From a candidate division WWE3 bacterium (GTDB lineage: Bacteria; Patescibacteriota; WWE3; 2-01-FULL-39-13): 9,247 nt of DNA. This document shows positions 1 through 6,178 of this stretch, one piece after another. Position 1 is the first letter of the stretch; each line of letters begins with the position of its first letter. The notes beneath the pieces were generated by a model that did not search any database, was not told where the DNA came from, and saw only the letters and a program-made list of their open reading frames with translations. Made by a program: the position numbers and the translations under genes. The stretch covers positions 1-9,247 of the forward strand of contig JALWZX010000003.1 in NCBI GenBank assembly GCA_027002375.1. The letters run 5' to 3'.

Positions 1-35
1 GATTTACAGGTTGGACATTTATACTTGTTTTTCAT
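1..35 (-). CDS. 5' end of a minus-strand ORF with zinc-ribbon start (partial, runs off left edge)
   Basis: Read on the minus strand from an ATG at 35-33, the sequence encodes MKNKYKCPTCK before leaving the window. CPxC directly after a short basic leader is how many zinc-ribbon proteins begin, including the N-terminal zinc finger of several insertion-sequence transposases and of some small regulators. Only about 11 residues are visible, so the family cannot be decided. The start codon occupies the loop of a perfect hairpin (21-46), which argues for a real, structured start. No convincing Shine-Dalgarno sequence precedes it. It is divergent from the hydrolase at 184. The frame could also be fortuitous. 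Confidence 0.35.
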   Translation of the reverse strand, partial: MKNKYKCPTCK

Positions 36-46
36 AAAACAAGTAT
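21..46. other. 11-bp perfect hairpin enclosing a start codon
   Basis: Bases 21-31 (ATACTTGTTTT) are perfectly complementary to 36-46 (AAAACAAGTAT), leaving a 4-nt loop at 32-35. On the minus strand the loop reads ATGA and contains the ATG of the zinc-ribbon ORF. No T-tract follows on either strand, so it does not look like a rho-independent terminator. Its position suggests control of translation initiation in the minus-strand transcript; that role is inference. Confidence 0.55.
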
Positions 47-120
47 GCTTCACTCAGTTAAATTAGCAATTTGATATATGAATACAACCTATTTGAAGAA
101 TTTAAGCGCCAGAAAATGAA

Positions 121-150
121 CGCTCCCCGTGGAGTTTCATACTACGAGCG
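121..150. other. GC-rich inverted repeat upstream of the hydrolase gene
   Basis: CGCTC at 121-125 pairs with GAGCG at 146-150. An alternative, mutually exclusive hairpin pairs CTCC (123-126) with GGAG (131-134). The block is markedly more GC-rich than its surroundings and lies just upstream of the proposed hydrolase promoter (166-174). It could be an operator, or the transcript end of something upstream. GAATTTTACC follows on the plus strand, which is too weak a T-run to call a terminator. Confidence 0.3.
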
Positions 151-165
151 GAATTTTACCTTAGA

Positions 166-174
166 TGGTAGAAT
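166..174 (+). promoter_or_regulatory. Extended -10 promoter for the glycoside hydrolase gene
   Basis: TGg followed by TAGAAT forms an extended -10 element (five of six matches to TATAAT). No good -35 is present, as is common for TGn promoters. The box ends 9 nt before the ATG at 184, so transcription would start within a few bases of the start codon. There is no Shine-Dalgarno sequence. TATACA at 174-179 is a second, overlapping candidate. Confidence 0.45.
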
Positions 175-183
175 ATACATATA

Positions 184-1431
184 ATGCGAATCAAATTAGT
201 AAATAAATTTGGCAAATCAATTAGATTAATATTCCTATTGTTTGGAATTTCAGCTTTAATAATTAGTACATATTTTTTAGTTAAAGGGTCATCTATTCAA
301 ACATCAAAAAATACCCCACCATTAACTACTTTTAATACAAAGGTTTTGGCTGATTATAGATTTCCAAAATGTTCACGTCCTAACTTAGCATTTTATGACC
401 CGAGTGATTACGCTGAAGGAATAGTTGATATCAACTCATTTAACAGTAGGCCAAATAATAAAGTTGGACTTTATGTATATCCTGAAGAAGGACTAATTGT
501 AAAGGCAGATGAGATGATAAATTCTAACGGTGGCGATTGGGGATATGTGTTACTTCCTTTCAATGTACAAGAATTAGATACAGAAAAATGGTTCAAGATT
601 TTTATGGGCTTGAGTGAATTACATCTGATTCCTGTAGTTCAATTATGGAATATAAATTCGTACTCTGACATAAAAAGCCAAACAGATAATACTGCAGAAT
701 TTTTGGCTGATCTACCATGGCCTACTAATAATTGGTATGTGAGTGTTTATAATGAACCAAACGATAAAAATTTCTGGCAGGGTAGGGTTGATCCAGAGAA
801 TTATGCGGTAGTTTTAGGATACACCGTTGATAAGTTGCATCAAACGGATTCTAGGTTTTTTGTTTTGAATGGAGCTTTTAATGCAAGTGCGCGTACGGGT
901 AGAGGTTATTTAAGTGAAGATATGTATTTGTTAAGAATGAATAGTAAAGTTCCAGGTATATTTAATAAATTAGACGGTTGGGCTTCACATCCATATCCAC
1001 AGCCAAACTTTTCAGGAAAACCTACTGACAAGGGTAGAGATAGTATTACAGCTTATGATTGGGAACTTTTATTATTAAAACATTATTTTGGAATAAATAG
1101 ATATTTGCCAGTTTTTATAACAGAAACTGGATGGCCCCATGCAGAAGGTGAAGAAATTGACACCAATTATTTACCAGAAGAAACTGTCGCAAGTTATTAT
1201 AAATACGCATTTGAGAATGTGTGGTTGAAAGATCCAAAAGTTGTTGCGATTATGCCATTTACAATAATTTATAATACACCATATGATCATTTCTCATTTT
1301 TAAAAAATGATAGAGATTCTGTTTATAAACAATTTGATGTTATTAAGTCTATAAAGAAAACTGCTGGTTATCCTGAGTTATCGAACGCTTATTTTGATTA
1401 TATAAAAACAATTCCAGCTTGTGCAAAATGA
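184..1431 (+). CDS. Membrane-anchored glycoside hydrolase, clan GH-A type TIM barrel
   Basis: A 415-residue protein with a basic N-terminus and one hydrophobic segment at about 14-33 (uncleaved anchor or signal peptide), so the rest should lie outside the membrane. Two motifs identify a retaining clan GH-A hydrolase: YNEPN, with probable acid/base Glu191 on the N-E-P strand end, and ITETGWP, with probable nucleophile Glu314. WASHPYP around His269 resembles the substrate-loop motif of GH39/GH5-like enzymes. The 123-residue spacing of the two glutamates suits an (alpha/beta)8 barrel. The exact family and substrate (xylan-, mannan- or glucan-like) cannot be read from sequence alone. The only cysteines are Cys63 and Cys413, near the two ends of the exported domain, and could form one disulfide. 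The ATG at 184 is chosen because it precedes the anchor and follows a -10 box closely. The gene converges on the thiol-redox gene with 26 nt between them. Confidence 0.85.
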   Translation: MRIKLVNKFGKSIRLIFLLFGISALIISTYFLVKGSSIQTSKNTPPLTTFNTKVLADYRFPKCSRPNLAFYDPSDYAEGIVDINSFNSRPNNKVGLYVYPEEGLIVKADEMINSNGGDWGYVLLPFNVQELDTEKWFKIFMGLSELHLIPVVQLWNINSYSDIKSQTDNTAEFLADLPWPTNNWYVSVYNEPNDKNFWQGRVDPENYAVVLGYTVDKLHQTDSRFFVLNGAFNASARTGRGYLSEDMYLLRMNSKVPGIFNKLDGWASHPYPQPNFSGKPTDKGRDSITAYDWELLLLKHYFGINRYLPVFITETGWPHAEGEEIDTNYLPEETVASYYKYAFENVWLKDPKVVAIMPFTIIYNTPYDHFSFLKNDRDSVYKQFDVIKSIKKTAGYPELSNAYFDYIKTIPACAK

Positions 1432-1457
1432 ATTTAGAATTTTTAGTATAACCCTAA

Positions 1458-2744
1458 TCACTGTGATAAATTTAGAGCGTTTTTAATTTCCCCTTCAATT
1501 ATATCGTAATCACCACGACCCTCGTGAATATATGTAATAATGCCATCTTTATTTATTATGTATAAAGTTGGCCAATATCTATTTCGGTAAGATTTCCATA
1601 TTTTGTATTGATCATCTTGTATTACTGGATACTCTATATCAAATCTTTTAATAGCTTTTTCTAACCTGCCTGTATCTTTTTCTGGTTCAAATTCAGGTGT
1701 ATGAACGCCCAATATCTCTAAACCGTCTTTTGCATACTTTTCTTGATATTCATTAAGATGTGGAATTACATCTATACAATTCACACAATCCATTGACCAA
1801 AACTCTACAACCTTTACATTTGAATTTTGTTGCTCAAGTCCATTTGTATTTAATTTTGCATATATATCTTTAATTTCAGGTGCTTTGTCACCAATTTTTA
1901 GTGGTTCTCCATTAACCTTTAAATCGTTTGATATCGCTTTACATTTTCCATCATTACTATCACATGCTACTGCTTGATCTTTCTTATTTAATTCTTCATG
2001 AATACGGTTTAAGTCTTTTTCAACAAACTCGTTATCCTCAATTACCTTAGTTAAATTAGATAAATTAGGAAACACTTTATAGATTTTTGCTTGTAGTTTA
2101 AGATCCAAGTTTGTTGCTATTAATACAGCTATTACTATAACTACAATTCCGAATACCTTTTGTATTTGTGCAGTATGTTTTGAAATTGAATGTGTTTTAT
2201 TAGAGAATTTGTTTCCAAAAAGTGCGAGTAAAAACAACGGTATTGATAAGCCAAAAGTGTATATTAGCATCATTAATATTATTGTGGAATTCAAATGTTG
2301 TGTTGATGCAAGTGTTGCAACTGTAGCAAGTATTGGTCCAGCACATGGTGACCAAACTATTCCGAGTGCTAAACCTGTAACCAAACCAGAGAAAAACCCG
2401 TTTTCGTTATTTATAGTTGTGCTAGAAAACTTTGAACTAAATATAGTTACACCTTTTTCAAAAACATTCATTATCTGTGGAACTATGAGTGATAGTCCTA
2501 AGAATATTAAAATTATCACTGCCACATATCTAAATATAATAGGGTCGAAAGAAAAAAGTTTTAATAGGTAAGACAATAGTAATGTTAATACAGCAAAACT
2601 AATTGATACACCTACTGTTATTCCTAGTGGTTTCTTTTTACCACCTGAAGCCGTTATAAATATTACTGGCAATATAGGCCATATGCAAGGTGAGAGTATT
2701 GTTGTCAAACCAGCCAAAAATGTAAAAACATACAAAAATATCAT
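1458..2744 (-). CDS. CcdA/DsbD-type transmembrane electron carrier fused to a thioredoxin/TlpA-like domain
   Basis: A 428-residue fusion. Residues 1 to about 213 form a CcdA/DsbD transmembrane domain with about six hydrophobic segments and the two family cysteine motifs: LSPCIWP (Cys20) and WSPCAGP (Cys134). In this family the pair carries reducing equivalents across the membrane from cytoplasmic thioredoxin. A polar linker (about 214-285) follows and contains an extra pair, Cys261 and Cys268. The C-terminal domain is thioredoxin/TlpA-like: FWSMDCVNC gives redox cysteines 320 and 323, and YWPT gives the cis-proline at 392. DipZ and other CcdA-TlpA fusions have the same order. It should reduce or isomerise disulfides in exported proteins; possible clients are encoded nearby. 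CVNC is not the usual CPHC or CGPC dipeptide, so its redox potential is hard to guess. It diverges from miaB across a 78-nt region. Confidence 0.88.
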   Translation of the reverse strand: MIFLYVFTFLAGLTTILSPCIWPILPVIFITASGGKKKPLGITVGVSISFAVLTLLLSYLLKLFSFDPIIFRYVAVIILIFLGLSLIVPQIMNVFEKGVTIFSSKFSSTTINNENGFFSGLVTGLALGIVWSPCAGPILATVATLASTQHLNSTIILMMLIYTFGLSIPLFLLALFGNKFSNKTHSISKHTAQIQKVFGIVVIVIAVLIATNLDLKLQAKIYKVFPNLSNLTKVIEDNEFVEKDLNRIHEELNKKDQAVACDSNDGKCKAISNDLKVNGEPLKIGDKAPEIKDIYAKLNTNGLEQQNSNVKVVEFWSMDCVNCIDVIPHLNEYQEKYAKDGLEILGVHTPEFEPEKDTGRLEKAIKRFDIEYPVIQDDQYKIWKSYRNRYWPTLYIINKDGIITYIHEGRGDYDIIEGEIKNALNLSQ

Positions 2745-2749
2745 AGCTC

Positions 2750-2779
2750 ATTGTATACATAAATGCATGTTTTTATCAA
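2750..2779 (-). promoter_or_regulatory. Promoter for the ccdA-thioredoxin gene
   Basis: On the minus strand TTGATA (2779-2774, five of six to TTGACA) is followed after 16 bp by TATACA (2757-2752), or after 18 bp by TACAAT (2755-2750). The ATG at 2744 lies only 5-7 nt past the -10, so the transcript should start at or very near the start codon. No Shine-Dalgarno sequence is present. Confidence 0.55.
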
Positions 2780-2804
2780 CTACTATGCATTATTTCGCTA
2801 TGTG

Positions 2805-2813
2805 TGATATTGT
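2805..2813 (+). promoter_or_regulatory. Possible extended -10 promoter for miaB
   Basis: TGa TATTGT (four of six matches in the hexamer) ends 9 nt before the miaB ATG, the same spacing as in the hydrolase gene. There is no convincing -35. The hexamer is weak on its own and is supported mainly by the matching geometry at the other starts. Confidence 0.3.
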
Positions 2814-2822
2814 ATTTATGCT

Positions 2823-4049
2823 ATGAATAACATACCTAAAAAATATTTTATAAACACATATGGATGTCAAGCTAACATAAAAGATAGTCAAGTAATGGCT
2901 GGAACATTAGAAGCTCTTGGTTTTGAAAAGACAGAAACCTATAAGAACGCGGATATTGTAATTATCAATACTTGTTCAGTTAGACAAAAAGCTGAGGATA
3001 AGGCTTTTGGTTGGGGAACAAAGTTTGTCAATAAAACTAAGCAAAATTCTGAAAATTCCCCCAATCAAAAAAAATGTAAAAAACCAATTATATTTGTAAC
3101 AGGTTGTATGATAGGTAGCGCCAAGGGTGATAGGCAAAGAATAATACTTGATAAATTGGCAAAGAGGCTGAAATGGGCTGATTATCTGCTTGCACCTGAC
3201 GAAGAATATTTGATTCCAACTATATTAGAAAAAGAAGGTTTGCTAAGTGACTGGGCAACAAAATCTATAAACTTGAATAAAATTATAAATGATGCAAAGT
3301 ACGACCCTAAATTTGAAAATAAAACAGAATGGGCGTATGTAAATATTTCAACAGGTTGTGATAATTTTTGTACATATTGTGTTGTGCCATATGCTAGAGG
3401 TAAAGAGGTTAGTAGAGAAAAAGAGGATATTCTTAAAGAAATAAATACTCTAGTATCAAAGGGTCATAAAAACATAATGCTTGTTGGTCAAAATGTTAAT
3501 TCTTGGGGTTTAGACAGAGAAACTAAATTTAAATTAAGAGCAGGGTCTAGTCATAAAATTCCTTTCGCGGATTTGTTAAGAAGCACTCATGAGATAAAAA
3601 ATGTAGAAAAAATCAGTTTTTTGTCTTCTAATCCCTTTGATTTTACACAAGATTTGATTGATACATTACCGTTACCAAAGATTGATAGATATTTACACAT
3701 TGCGGTTCAAAGCGGTGATAACGAGATTCTAAAAAAGATGAATAGAAGACATACTGTTGAGGAATTCAAAGAGCTAATTTATAGAATAAAAAAAGTTGTG
3801 CCGGACATGAGGTTTGGTACAGATGCTATTGTTGGATTTCCAACAGAAACTGAAGAACAGTTTATGAAAACAGTAGAACTATTTAAAGAAATAAAATTTG
3901 TTGTCGCTTACATTTCAATGTATTCGCCTAGAGAAGGTACTGTTGCAGAGCGTAAAATGATAGACGATGTACCGTTAAAAGAAAAAAGGCGTAGACATGC
4001 GTATCTTACAAAAGTTTATGAGAAAATGAAGCATAAACATTATAATTAA
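2823..4049 (+). CDS. miaB: tRNA-2-methylthio-N6-dimethylallyladenosine synthase MiaB, lacking the TRAM domain
   Basis: A radical-SAM methylthiotransferase that converts i6A37 to ms2i6A37 in tRNAs reading UNN codons. The N-terminal UPF0004 domain carries the three auxiliary-cluster cysteines: GCQAN (Cys15), NTCSVR (Cys51) and VTGCM (Cys95). The radical-SAM cluster motif is CDNFCTYC (Cys179, 183, 186). CSVRQKAEDKA and VGQNVNSWG favour MiaB over MtaB or RimO. The gap between Cys51 and Cys95 includes a polar, low-complexity insert (about 72-87). The protein stops at residue 408, right after the radical-SAM domain, whereas MiaB proteins usually run about 440-475 with a C-terminal TRAM RNA-binding domain. 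No TRAM-like coding sequence follows before miaA, so the loss looks genuine. miaA, which makes the substrate base, lies 85 nt downstream. Confidence 0.93.
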   Translation: MNNIPKKYFINTYGCQANIKDSQVMAGTLEALGFEKTETYKNADIVIINTCSVRQKAEDKAFGWGTKFVNKTKQNSENSPNQKKCKKPIIFVTGCMIGSAKGDRQRIILDKLAKRLKWADYLLAPDEEYLIPTILEKEGLLSDWATKSINLNKIINDAKYDPKFENKTEWAYVNISTGCDNFCTYCVVPYARGKEVSREKEDILKEINTLVSKGHKNIMLVGQNVNSWGLDRETKFKLRAGSSHKIPFADLLRSTHEIKNVEKISFLSSNPFDFTQDLIDTLPLPKIDRYLHIAVQSGDNEILKKMNRRHTVEEFKELIYRIKKVVPDMRFGTDAIVGFPTETEEQFMKTVELFKEIKFVVAYISMYSPREGTVAERKMIDDVPLKEKRRRHAYLTKVYEKMKHKHYN

Positions 4050-4065
4050 GGTTGATGTAAAGCCT

Positions 4066-4081
4066 CTCACGACATCGTGAG
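4066..4081. other. GC-rich hairpin between miaB and miaA
   Basis: CTCACG (4066-4071) pairs with CGTGAG (4076-4081) around an ACAT loop; the stem can extend by one A-T pair. GCCTC occurs on both sides of it (4062-4066 and 4081-4085). It lies 16 nt after the miaB stop and may end or stabilise the miaB transcript. No T-tract follows, so it is not a standard intrinsic terminator. Confidence 0.4.
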
Positions 4082-4099
4082 CCTCACCCAACAGACAGT

Positions 4100-4128
4100 T
4101 TGGATTTACTCTATACTTGTGATACATT
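4100..4128 (+). promoter_or_regulatory. Promoter for miaA and the downstream permease gene
   Basis: TTGGAT (4100-4105) is followed after 17 bp by an extended -10, TGa TACATT (TACATT at 4123-4128). The ATG at 4135 is 6 nt past the -10, so the transcript should be leaderless or nearly so. No Shine-Dalgarno sequence is visible. TATACT at 4112-4117 is a second -10-like hexamer that would give a leader of roughly a dozen nucleotides. Confidence 0.45.
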
Positions 4129-4134
4129 TTAGAT

Positions 4135-5088
4135 ATGAAAAAGGCTAACATATTTGTTATATTTGGCCCTACATCGTCAGGTAAAACCTCTTTAGCTATT
4201 AAACTATCTAAAAAATTAAATGGAATAATAATTTCAGCAGATTCTAGGCAGGTTTATAAAGAAATGAACATAGGAACTGGCAAAGTTCCTATTAAATCAA
4301 ACTATGACATTCAAAAATTAGAATATAAATGGGTCATAAATGATATTGATTTATACGGGTATGATCTTGTATTTCCCAATGAATATTTTTCTGCGTACGA
4401 TTTTTATAATTATGTAAACGATGTTATAGAGGTTGAGCACAAAAAAGAAAAGAATATATTTTTAGTGGGCGGAACTGGTTTTTATATAGATGTTGTTACG
4501 GGTAAGTCTTCAATGTCTGGAATTAAACCAAACCCAGAATTACGTAAGCAACTTGAGAACAAAACTACAAATGAACTTTTTGAAATTCTAAATAGGTTGA
4601 ATAAAAAAATGGCTTCTAATATAGATAAAGAGAATAGAAATAGGTTGATTAGAGCAATAGAGATAGCAAGTACATTTAACAATGCAAAATCATATAAAAA
4701 TGAGCAGATAAGTAGCGAGTTAACAAAGTATTTTGATTTTATATACTTGGGTTTAACAGCAAATAGAGAGACTTTGTATAATAGAGTTGATGGGTGGTTA
4801 GATGAAATATGGAAAAATGGTTTATTAGACGAAACTAAGTATTTATTAGCAAAGTATAAGAATTCAGATAAATTAAATGGCTTAGTATACAGATCTGTTG
4901 TCGAGTTTTTGAATAACAATATAAAAGAAGAAGAAGCTATTCAAAAATCAAAATACGACTTGCACCATTATATACGAAGACAAGAAACATGGTTTAAGCG
5001 GTATAGTGATGCTAATCTTTTTGCTATTGAGGATAAAAAGTATTACGAGAAGATACTAAATCTGCTACAATCTAATTACCAATTATGA
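4135..5088 (+). CDS. miaA: tRNA dimethylallyltransferase MiaA
   Basis: A cytoplasmic enzyme that transfers a dimethylallyl group from DMAPP to N6 of A37 in tRNAs reading UNN codons, giving i6A37, the substrate of MiaB. The N-terminus has the family P-loop GPTSSGKTS (11-19), which binds the diphosphate. ISADSRQVYKEMNIGTGK (33-50) includes Asp36, the usual catalytic base position, and the DSRQVY signature. FSAYDF and VGGTGFY (111-117) follow, then NRLIRAIEI. The 317-residue length is normal for the family. There is no C-terminal zinc-finger extension like the eukaryotic one. The start is fixed by the P-loop, which begins 10 residues in, and by the closely preceding promoter. The stop codon overlaps the next start (ATGA), so the two genes are probably co-transcribed and translationally coupled. 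Confidence 0.95.
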   Translation: MKKANIFVIFGPTSSGKTSLAIKLSKKLNGIIISADSRQVYKEMNIGTGKVPIKSNYDIQKLEYKWVINDIDLYGYDLVFPNEYFSAYDFYNYVNDVIEVEHKKEKNIFLVGGTGFYIDVVTGKSSMSGIKPNPELRKQLENKTTNELFEILNRLNKKMASNIDKENRNRLIRAIEIASTFNNAKSYKNEQISSELTKYFDFIYLGLTANRETLYNRVDGWLDEIWKNGLLDETKYLLAKYKNSDKLNGLVYRSVVEFLNNNIKEEEAIQKSKYDLHHYIRRQETWFKRYSDANLFAIEDKKYYEKILNLLQSNYQL

Positions 5089-6161
5089 ATGATAAAAATA
5101 TAGAGATTTCCACAAAAAGCATTATTATATTTTTTCTTATTTTGTTTTTAGTATGGATATTATGGCTTATTAAAGATGTGTTAATTACATTATTTATAGC
5201 CATCATTTTAGCACTCGCATTAGAACCCGCTGTTAAATGGTTAAATAATAAGAAAATTCCGCATGCAGTATCTGTATTCTTAGTAATTTTCATATTTCTA
5301 TTTGTATTGGTTGGATTGGCAAGTTTCTCTATATCGCCACTGGTAGCCCAAACGCAGGTGTTAATAAGAAGCCTGCCTGTATATGTTGATTCGTTATTTA
5401 ATATGCCAGGTACCGAAGAATATGCTAAAAGATTTAATGATGCTTTATTCACACAGATTTCACAGGCATCTGGTAATGTAGTTTCGGCAACTGTGGGTAT
5501 GTTTTCTAGTGCGTTATCAGTTGTTGTGCTTTTAGCATTTACGGTTTATTTGTTGATAGATTTCGATTCATTTAGAGAATTTGCTTTGTCATTTGCACCA
5601 AAAGACAAAAAAAAGGACTTAAGAAGTTTAGTTACTACGATCGAAGATCAGTTAGGATCTTGGTTAAGGGCTCAGGCATTACTGATGTTTATTATTGGCG
5701 TCGCAACATATATTGGTTTAATACTTTTAGGCATAGATTATGCATTAGCTCTAGCAGTTCTAGCTGGGTTACTTGAAATTGTACCAATTATTGGTCCTAT
5801 CGTGTCTGTGATACCAGCAGCGATAATTGGTTTTAGTATATCACCAATAATGGGGTTAGCTGTAATAGCGTTATATATATTAATTCAACAATTAGAAAAT
5901 AATTTGCTTGTACCTAAGGTTATGCAAAAGTCTGTAGGGTTTAACCCATTGTTTACAATTTTAGTGTTGTTAATAGGTTCAAAACTGATGGGCGTTTTGG
6001 GTGCTTTAATTGCCATACCAATTACCATAGTCTTTTTTGAAATAATTAAATACCTACTTAATTTAGATATTGAGTATTTTGAAAGATTTGGTGTTCAAAA
6101 AAACAAAAGAGATAATTTATTGAAAAAGCTTAATATATTTTCTGCGGAAGTCAAAGAGTAA
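5085..6161 (+). CDS. AI-2E/PerM-family (UPF0118) multi-pass membrane protein
   Basis: A 358-residue integral membrane protein with the AI-2E transporter family layout: paired hydrophobic segments at about 13-50, another at about 60-85, a soluble stretch of about 60 residues, then a C-terminal hydrophobic block from about 144 on. Family-typical motifs are LEPAVKWL after the first helices, VPIIGPI (233-239), GFNP (285-288) and KLMGVLGALIAIP. Members have been linked to autoinducer-2 export or cation/proton exchange, but the name does not establish the substrate; I call only the family. The ATG overlaps the miaA TGA by four bases and no Shine-Dalgarno sequence is visible, so translation probably depends on termination-reinitiation from miaA. 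It converges on the next gene, with 17 nt between the two coding regions. Confidence 0.9.
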   Translation: MNDKNIEISTKSIIIFFLILFLVWILWLIKDVLITLFIAIILALALEPAVKWLNNKKIPHAVSVFLVIFIFLFVLVGLASFSISPLVAQTQVLIRSLPVYVDSLFNMPGTEEYAKRFNDALFTQISQASGNVVSATVGMFSSALSVVVLLAFTVYLLIDFDSFREFALSFAPKDKKKDLRSLVTTIEDQLGSWLRAQALLMFIIGVATYIGLILLGIDYALALAVLAGLLEIVPIIGPIVSVIPAAIIGFSISPIMGLAVIALYILIQQLENNLLVPKVMQKSVGFNPLFTILVLLIGSKLMGVLGALIAIPITIVFFEIIKYLLNLDIEYFERFGVQKNKRDNLLKKLNIFSAEVKE

Positions 6162-6178
6162 ATGTTTGGTATTGTTAA

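Noticed and set aside
1..183. Left and right edges as two copies of one IS forming a composite transposon around the window
   Set aside because: Both edge ORFs are on the minus strand and the left one has a zinc-ribbon start, but no copy or complement of the right-hand GGGTCTAGGG terminus occurs between 36 and 183.
1457..1467. ATCACTGTGAT palindrome between the convergent hydrolase and ccdA genes as a bidirectional terminator
   Set aside because: The arms are 5 bp with a 1-nt loop and no T-tract follows on either strand; it also includes the ccdA stop codon.
2209..2571. Plus-strand open frame of 120 codons opposite the ccdA-thioredoxin gene
   Set aside because: It lies wholly inside the membrane domain of a clearly recognised gene on the other strand, has no family features, and is explained as an antisense shadow.
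4482..4919. Minus-strand open frame opposite miaA
   Set aside because: miaA has intact family motifs across this stretch; the reverse frame is Leu/Phe/Ser-rich low-information sequence typical of an antisense AT-rich shadow.
5072..5452. Minus-strand open frame opposite the start of the permease gene
   Set aside because: It overlaps both the miaA end and the permease start in antisense and shows no recognisable domain.
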